From an uncultured Lachnospiraceae bacterium (lineage in GTDB: Bacteria > Bacillota > Clostridia > Lachnospirales > Lachnospiraceae), in the NCBI GenBank assembly GCA_937891165.1, contig CALAEX010000023.1, forward strand, positions 1-19,533: 19,533 nt of DNA, read 5' to 3'. The translations under genes and the position numbers were made by a program. Below the pieces are notes generated by a model. It did no database searches, was not told where the DNA came from, and was given only the letters and a program-made list of their open reading frames with translations. Positions 14,662 to 19,533 of the stretch are shown here, in pieces (the stretch's first letter is position 1; each line of letters begins with the position of its first letter).

Positions 14662-14892
14662 ATGACAACTGTTAATATTTGCTTAGATTCCATCGACAAG
14701 GTAAAATCCTTCGTAAATGAAATCACAAGATTTGATTCCGATTTCGATTTAATCTCCGGAAGATATGTTATCGACGCTAAATCCATTATGGGTATCTTCA
14801 GTCTTGACTTATCTAAGCCAATCGAACTAAGCATTCATAGCGACAATGTAACAGATATTCTGAGTGCATTAACACCTTACATCATTAAGTAA
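14662..14892 (+). CDS. HPr-like protein lacking the catalytic histidine
   Basis: 76 residues, one HPr-fold domain. The region around the regulatory serine is well kept: DAKSIMGIFSLDL, where Ser41 matches Ser46 of B. subtilis HPr (KSIMGVMSL). The segment that should carry His15 (GIHARPA in HPr) is instead LDSIDKVKSF, so no phosphoryl transfer from enzyme I is possible. This is the situation of Crh in B. subtilis, which has only the serine and acts with CcpA in catabolite control; sequence outside the motif differs, so the Crh role is an inference. It is a monocistronic plus-strand gene with a strong AAGGAGGG site and a strong terminator, suggesting high expression. Confidence 0.82.
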   Translation: MTTVNICLDSIDKVKSFVNEITRFDSDFDLISGRYVIDAKSIMGIFSLDLSKPIELSIHSDNVTDILSALTPYIIK

Positions 14893-14930
14893 GATTGTAT
14901 TCAAAATCGGACAGAGGTAGTACTTATATG

Positions 14931-14962
14931 GGAGGATACATTTTGTATCCTCCTGTTTTTTT
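14931..14962 (+). terminator. Intrinsic terminator of the HPr-like gene
   Basis: GGAGGATACA (14931-14940) pairs perfectly with TGTATCCTCC (14944-14953) around TTT, followed by seven T at 14956-14962. The T tract overlaps the stop codon of the convergent thiI gene by two bases. Confidence 0.95.
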
Positions 14963-16136
14963 ACCCTACCTGAACTACTTCTACAGTTCTTAATGCTTCT
15001 TCTACAAGTGCTTCTATTTGTTCTTCCAAATGAGTTTCCGATTTTTCAATGACAGATAAAACAGGATGTGTCACTGGATGTTTTGCCACAAAAATCGTAC
15101 AACAATCTTCGTATGGAAGAATCGAGGTTTCAAATGTTTTAATCTTTTCTGCAATCGTTACAATATCTTGCTTATCAAAAGCAATCAACGGACGATACAC
15201 TGGTAACGTACATACGGCATTCGTTGCCATTAAACTTTGCATTGTCTGACTTGCTACTTGTCCAATACTTTCTCCTGTAATCAAACCAATACAGCCACTC
15301 TCTTTTGCTAATTTTTCTGCAATCTTCATCATATAACGACGCATAATAATCGTCAATTGCTCATGTGGACACTGTTCATAAATATATAATTGAATATCTG
15401 TAAAGTTCACAATATTTAACCGAATTGGTCCTGTATAAGCACTAATAATTTTTGCTAAATCAACTACTTTTTGTTTTGCTCTCTCACTTGTATATGGTGG
15501 TGCATGGAAATAGGTTGCCTCTAATGTAACACCTCGTTTTGCAATCATATAACCTGCTACTGGACTATCAATACCACCAGATAATAATAACATTGCTTTT
15601 CCACTCGAACCAACTGGCATTCCTCCGGGACCTGGAATAATATGAGAATAAATATACGATTTTGTTCTTACCTCTACAAAAATTTTCACATCCGGCTCAT
15701 GTACATTTACCTTTAATGTATTAAAGCGATGTAATAGCGATTCTCCTAATTTACAACACATTTCAGGAGAAGTAATTGGATAACGTTTATCTGCACGTTT
15801 TGCCTCTACCTTAAATGTAAAATTTTTATCCTTATAAAATTCATCTACATACTGTAGAGCCTGCTCTGTAATCGTATCCCAATCTGTACTATCTACAACT
15901 ACAACAGGACAAATGCCAGAAACACCAAATACTTTTTGAAGTTCTTCTACTGTTTCATCATAATCATACTCCTCAGGACAAGAAACAAAAATTCGTCCCT
16001 GTTCTCTTGATACTTCAAAATCACCCAGTTTATCCAAATGATATTTTACTTGGTCTTTTAAAATATTCTCAAATACATGACGGTTTTTTCCTTTTAAACC
16101 AATCTCTGCATATTTAATTAAAAATGCTTTATACAT
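14961..16136 (-). CDS. thiI: tRNA 4-thiouridine synthase ThiI
   Basis: 391 residues. It begins MYKAFLIKYAEIGLKGKNRH and contains a ferredoxin-like and THUMP domain (about 1-165), then the PP-loop ATPase domain with SGGIDS at 186-191. EDCCTIFVAKHPVTHP carries the conserved Cys345/Cys346 pair. The protein ends soon after, so the rhodanese domain of E. coli ThiI is absent, as is usual in Firmicutes. There a dedicated cysteine desulfurase delivers the sulfur; such a gene is immediately upstream. It acts on uridine-8 of tRNA and may also serve thiazole synthesis. The ATG at 16136 is chosen; the in-frame GTG at 16163 overlaps the AGGAAGG ribosome site. It has its own promoter. Confidence 0.94.
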   Translation of the reverse strand: MYKAFLIKYAEIGLKGKNRHVFENILKDQVKYHLDKLGDFEVSREQGRIFVSCPEEYDYDETVEELQKVFGVSGICPVVVVDSTDWDTITEQALQYVDEFYKDKNFTFKVEAKRADKRYPITSPEMCCKLGESLLHRFNTLKVNVHEPDVKIFVEVRTKSYIYSHIIPGPGGMPVGSSGKAMLLLSGGIDSPVAGYMIAKRGVTLEATYFHAPPYTSERAKQKVVDLAKIISAYTGPIRLNIVNFTDIQLYIYEQCPHEQLTIIMRRYMMKIAEKLAKESGCIGLITGESIGQVASQTMQSLMATNAVCTLPVYRPLIAFDKQDIVTIAEKIKTFETSILPYEDCCTIFVAKHPVTHPVLSVIEKSETHLEEQIEALVEEALRTVEVVQVG

Positions 16137-16214
16137 TTGCACTGTTCCTTCCTCTTTATACACTTTTACGCTTTACAAATCTAAAGCATATTTTCTCAAA
16201 ACAATTATTCTTTT

Positions 16215-16243
16215 ATTATAGCACGACATTTTTAAAATAACAA
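16215..16243 (-). promoter_or_regulatory. Extended -10 promoter of thiI
   Basis: On the minus strand TTGTTA (16238-16243) and TATAAT (16215-16220) are 17 bases apart, with TGC directly before TATAAT (extended -10). The -35 box abuts the stop codon of the cysteine desulfurase gene, so thiI can be transcribed separately from it. Confidence 0.8.
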
Positions 16244-17407
16244 TCATTTTCTAAAGAAGCGGCGCAACTGTGGTAACAATTTTGCGACACACTCTGCTGC
16301 ATATTCTATTTCTTCTCTTGTCGTTTCCACTGAAAAACTAAAACGTAACGTGGCATCCAATAGTTCTTTTTTGACTCCAATCGCAACTAATGTACCACTA
16401 ATATCTGGATGATTCGAGGAACAAGCAGAACCAGAAGATACATACACTCCCTTTTCTTCTAAGGCGTGTAATAATACTTCACTACGAACTCCTTGAAAAC
16501 TAACACTCAAAATATGTGGTGCAGTTGCTCTTACCCCTTCTTTAGGAATTGCGTTAACCGTTACCCCTTCTATCCCTTCTAGTTTTTCCTTTAACAAATC
16601 TTTTAATTCATAAAGATGATTACGATTTTCCTCTAATGATTCATACATTTTTACCGAAGCTTCGGAAAGTCCTGCAATGGCTGGCACATTTTCTGTTCCA
16701 GAACGCATTCCTTTCTCTTGTCCACCTCCGTGTAAAATAGGACGAATTTTTGTCTTATTTTTTATATAAAGGAAACCGCTACCCTTTGGCCCATGTATTT
16801 TATGACCACTTACACTAAGTAAGTCAATCCCTTCTTTGGCTGGCTGTATTTTCATCTTTCCAAATGCTTGAATCGCATCTACATGAAATAATACCTTTGG
16901 ATTTTTTGCTTTGATTCTCTTTGCAATTTCTGCAATTGGCTCTACACAACCAATTTCATTGTTTACATACATTACAGAAACTAAAATCGTATCTTCTCTT
17001 ACCGCAGACACTAAAGCTTCCATGTCCACTCGACCATAACTATCTACAGGAATAAAGGTAAGTTCAAATCCCATTTCTTCCAAAAATAACAATGGCTGGT
17101 ATACGGAAGCGTGTTCCATTCTAGTTGTAATAATATGTTTCCCTGCTCGCTTATTTGCCAATGCTGTTCCAATCAATGCCATATTGTTAGATTCTGTTCC
17201 ACCAGAAGTAAACACAATTTCTGATGGTTCACATTTTAAAATGCTAGAAATTTGTTGTTTTGCTTCTTTAATATACTTCTCTGCTTCCATTCCTTTCCGA
17301 TGCATCGAAGAAGGATTTCCAAAATCTAAGCAATAGACTTGATTCATTTTTTCTATCACTGCGGTACTTACTTTTGTTGTTGCCGCATTATCTAAATATG
17401 CTTCCAT
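16244..17407 (-). CDS. Cysteine desulfurase (NifS/IscS family)
   Basis: 387 residues, PLP-dependent class V aminotransferase fold. It starts MEAYLDNAATTKVS; His99 stacks on PLP, Asp177 lies in HVDAIQAFGK, the PLP lysine is Lys203 in SVSGHKIHGPKG, and the catalytic cysteine is Cys329 in SSGSACSSN. This is the group I (IscS/NifS) form with an extended Cys loop. It removes sulfur from cysteine as an enzyme persulfide. The neighbour thiI without rhodanese domain suggests that tRNA 4-thiouridine is its main client, like NifZ of B. subtilis; no iscU or other Fe-S genes are nearby. It follows rsmE at six bases. Confidence 0.93.
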   Translation of the reverse strand: MEAYLDNAATTKVSTAVIEKMNQVYCLDFGNPSSMHRKGMEAEKYIKEAKQQISSILKCEPSEIVFTSGGTESNNMALIGTALANKRAGKHIITTRMEHASVYQPLLFLEEMGFELTFIPVDSYGRVDMEALVSAVREDTILVSVMYVNNEIGCVEPIAEIAKRIKAKNPKVLFHVDAIQAFGKMKIQPAKEGIDLLSVSGHKIHGPKGSGFLYIKNKTKIRPILHGGGQEKGMRSGTENVPAIAGLSEASVKMYESLEENRNHLYELKDLLKEKLEGIEGVTVNAIPKEGVRATAPHILSVSFQGVRSEVLLHALEEKGVYVSSGSACSSNHPDISGTLVAIGVKKELLDATLRFSFSVETTREEIEYAAECVAKLLPQLRRFFRK

Positions 17408-17413
17408 CTACTT

Positions 17414-18166
17414 TTATTCCTCACTTACACATTCTATTTCATACATCAAAATAGAAAGCGTTGTAAACCCTGCTGTTTCCGTTCTAAGAATTCTTTTTCC
17501 TAACGAAACGGGAACTACACCACATTCCTTTGCTTTCTCTATCTCTGCTTCTTCAAATCCACCTTCTGGTCCAATAAATACAGAAACTACTGTTTCCTTA
17601 CATGCCTTTTTTGCGACTTCTTTCAGAGAAGTCATTCCTTGTGCCAATTCATATGGAATTAACGACATTCCTTCTGAAATTGCTACTTTTAATGCCTCCC
17701 TATACGACATAACACGAGAAACTTTTGGAATAATTCCTCTACCCGATTGTTTTGCAGCACTTTCTGCAATGGCTTGCCAACGCTCTATTTTCTTTACTTC
17801 TTTTTTCTCATCTTCTAATTTTACAATACAACGCTTTGTCATAACAGGAATTATCTCCACTGCACCAAGCTCTACTGCCTTTTGAATAATCAATTCCATT
17901 TTATCTTTCTTTGGCAACCCCTGATATAACTTTAAACGCACAGGAAGCTCCGTAGAGGCTTGTTTTCTATCAAGGATAGAAAGTATTACCTCTCCTCCTA
18001 AAAACTCCTCTATTTGGCAAATATATTCCATTCCTGTACCATCACAAACCGTCAGTTGCTCTCCTTGCTTCATCCGAAGCACATTTTTCATATGATTCAC
18101 ATCCGAACCAGTAATACAAATGTGCTGTTCTGCTACATTTTGTTCTTCACAATAAAAACAATGCAT
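17414..18166 (-). CDS. rsmE: 16S rRNA m3U1498 methyltransferase RsmE
   Basis: 250 residues, the usual length. An N-terminal PUA-like beta domain (about 1-70) is followed by a SPOUT methyltransferase domain with the trefoil-knot motifs FIGPEGGFEEAEIEKAKE (198-214) and VSLGKRILRTETAG (220-233). LKLYQGLPKKDKMELIIQKA near residue 80-97 is also typical. It methylates N3 of U1498 in the small-subunit rRNA after assembly. In many Firmicutes it follows prmA; here the preceding gene is instead a TRIC-family membrane protein, only three bases away, and the cysteine desulfurase follows at six bases, so the three form one operon. Confidence 0.95.
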   Translation of the reverse strand: MHCFYCEEQNVAEQHICITGSDVNHMKNVLRMKQGEQLTVCDGTGMEYICQIEEFLGGEVILSILDRKQASTELPVRLKLYQGLPKKDKMELIIQKAVELGAVEIIPVMTKRCIVKLEDEKKEVKKIERWQAIAESAAKQSGRGIIPKVSRVMSYREALKVAISEGMSLIPYELAQGMTSLKEVAKKACKETVVSVFIGPEGGFEEAEIEKAKECGVVPVSLGKRILRTETAGFTTLSILMYEIECVSEE

Positions 18167-18169
18167 TGT

Positions 18170-18826
18170 TTATTCTCCCATCGTTTCTTGTTTGATTCTT
18201 GGTAAATTCCACTTAAAATGAGCTGCTAGAATACGAATGACAAAAACAACGGTAGCCCCTAATAACATTCCTTGTAATTGTCCAAACATTCTACCAACAA
18301 TAACACAAGTAATTGCTCCTATAATTGAAGCACTTGCATATACATGCTTTACAAAAATATAGGGCATATTTTGTGCCATCACATCACGCAAAACACCACC
18401 ACCAACACCTGTTAATACACCAACAAACACTTGTAAAAATGCCGTTGTTTCATATTCCATATTGACTGCAGCATTGACACCTGATACCGTAAAAAGCCCA
18501 AGACCTAACGAATCAAATAACATCATAATTTTATCATATGCCGCATAAAAGGGACTTTGTTGAATCCCATGATGAAAATAAATCCAAAAGAACACAAGTA
18601 TCGAAAACGAAATAGCAACTAATGCATAGATTGGATTTTGAAACATAATTGGTGGAGTTACACCTAAAATAAGGTCACGAATCATACCACCACCAACCGC
18701 AGTTGTCATACCAAGCACACATACACCAAGTAAATCCATTTGCTTCTTGACACCAACCATTGCACCAGAAGAAGCAAAGGCGATTGTACCTACTAGCTCA
18801 ATTATCAATAAATACGTATCTAACAT
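18170..18826 (-). CDS. TRIC/UPF0126-family membrane protein
   Basis: 218 residues with about seven membrane helices in two similar halves. Each half has the family's glycine-rich turn: AVGGGMIRDLILG near residue 45-57 and GVGGGVLRDVMAQ near residue 138-150. Related bacterial proteins are trimeric cation channels, and YadS-type members have been proposed to carry glycine; the substrate here is unknown. AAAAGGA lies seven to nine bases before the ATG. The structured repeat copy B occupies its upstream leader, so the element may influence expression of this operon (this gene, rsmE, cysteine desulfurase). Confidence 0.88.
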   Translation of the reverse strand: MLDTYLLIIELVGTIAFASSGAMVGVKKQMDLLGVCVLGMTTAVGGGMIRDLILGVTPPIMFQNPIYALVAISFSILVFFWIYFHHGIQQSPFYAAYDKIMMLFDSLGLGLFTVSGVNAAVNMEYETTAFLQVFVGVLTGVGGGVLRDVMAQNMPYIFVKHVYASASIIGAITCVIVGRMFGQLQGMLLGATVVFVIRILAAHFKWNLPRIKQETMGE

Positions 18827-18852
18827 AATTTTATTCCTTTTTTGAACCTATG

Positions 18853-18986
18853 AGCCTACTCTATTTGGTATCTTCTAGGACACGCTCTCGCTCGTGGCGA
18901 AACGGAGCAGTACTAGGCTCGAAAAAACCTCGCCAAGGACTGCCGTTTCTAAACGGTCCTTTAAAGATACCAAATAGAGTACGGCT
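18853..18986 (-). repeat. Structured repeat element, copy B
   Basis: TACTCTATTTGGTATCT (18857-18873) pairs perfectly with 18965-18981, extended by AGCC/GGCT (18853-18856, 18983-18986) with a one-base bulge at 18982. The core 18874-18960 is the reverse complement of copy A's 7526-7612 with 86 of 87 identical; the single difference is at 18896. The outer stem differs from copy A at three positions, each compensated. The element lies on the minus strand in the same sense as its neighbours, after pepP-like and about 10 bases before the ribosome site of the TRIC gene. The remaining gene-free bases 18987-19042 show no clear promoter. Confidence 0.9.
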
Positions 18987-19042
18987 TCTACTTCATATCA
19001 ACTTTTTAGTTACTCTTCCATAACTTTCACAAATGTCTTATA

Positions 19043-19533
19043 CTAAACTAAAGTTTGAATAGTAACATTATTCATGCTCTGTTCAATTTCTTCCACTGTA
19101 CGAATAATACTTTTTGACAATACTTCGCATCCATTTTCTGTAATCAATAAGTCATCTTCAATACGAATTCCAATTTCTTCTTCATCAATGTAGAGTCCTG
19201 GTTCATTTGTAATTATCATACCTGTTTCTAATTTTTCTTTGCTAGGTGATGTAACATCATGCACATCTATACCCAGATGATGACTTACTCCGTGCATATA
19301 ATATTTCGTTACATCTTCCTCTTTTTCAATCATACCAAGTTCGATTAAGCCTTTCGCTAAGACACTTTTACAATGTTCATTAAGTTCCTTTAGTGTTACT
19401 CCCGGTTTTGCCATCTTTGTTACAGCTTGGTTTGCCAAAAGAACTAAATTATAGAATTGTTTTTGACGTTCTGTAAACTTTCCGCTAACTGGATAAGTTC
19501 TTGTAATATCTGCATTATATCCGTCCACTCTTG
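19043..19533 (-). CDS. pepP: Xaa-Pro aminopeptidase (M24B), C-terminal part
   Basis: The frame is open to the right edge, so only the last 163 codons are seen; the apparent GTG near 19528 is an internal valine (RVDGYNADITRTYP). This is the pita-bread catalytic domain of M24B peptidases. The second metal-binding aspartate is in DITRT, the histidine in HGVSHHLGIDVHD, and the two glutamates in TNEPGLYI and GIRIEDDLLIT. The enzyme removes an N-terminal residue before proline and needs two metal ions. The tail SMNNVTIQTLV is encoded by DNA that includes GTTACTATTCA, also the end sequence of repeat copy A, so the terminal residues may derive from the element. The symbol is by family only; the N-terminal domain is not visible. 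Confidence 0.85.
   Translation of the reverse strand, partial: RVDGYNADITRTYPVSGKFTERQKQFYNLVLLANQAVTKMAKPGVTLKELNEHCKSVLAKGLIELGMIEKEEDVTKYYMHGVSHHLGIDVHDVTSPSKEKLETGMIITNEPGLYIDEEEIGIRIEDDLLITENGCEVLSKSIIRTVEEIEQSMNNVTIQTLV

Overview
The window is low-GC DNA from a Firmicute, most likely a Lachnospiraceae-type Clostridium relative. This is inferred from the AT-rich codon use, strong AGGAGG ribosome sites, sigma-A promoters, and a housekeeping block (mtaB, ireB, ruvX, DUF1292 gene, rnj, mltG-like gene, trmR, trhP) that resembles the yrr region of Bacillus subtilis. I see no tRNA, rRNA, CRISPR array, riboswitch or complete transposase.

Bases 1-1650 are a decayed accessory zone on the minus strand. 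It holds a 5'-truncated AAA-ATPase-like gene, the C-terminal tail of a probable DpnII-like restriction enzyme joined out of frame to a small unknown gene, two hairpins, and a divergently transcribed XRE regulator. Bases 1664-5975 are a sugar-related module: a ThuA-like protein plus a Gfo/Idh/MocA oxidoreductase on the minus strand, divergent from a GH31 enzyme of the alpha-xylosidase (YicI) type. Bases 6002-7433 hold an SdpR-SdpI type operon with a 12-3-12 operator and a clear promoter, but no toxin gene in view.

Bases 7670-14522 are one compact minus-strand operon of translation, RNA and cell-envelope genes: mtaB, ireB, ruvX, DUF1292, rnj, a catalytic-domain-less mltG, trmR and trhP. The last two act on tRNA uridine-34; mtaB acts on tRNA adenosine-37. 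A small plus-strand HPr-like gene without the catalytic histidine follows. Next comes a minus-strand sulfur/tRNA group: a TRIC-family membrane protein, rsmE, a cysteine desulfurase, and thiI with its own promoter. The right edge cuts through a proline aminopeptidase gene.

The most striking signal is a dispersed, highly structured repeat. Copies at 7464-7658 (plus) and 18853-18986 (minus) share an 87-nt core with one substitution. Each core is enclosed by a perfect 17-bp stem in which three base pairs differ between copies, always with compensation, and both stems have a one-base bulge at the same place. A short, diverged relative forms the terminator of the GH31 gene (5898-5974). I do not recognise this family. 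It behaves like a structured RNA or a MITE-like element.
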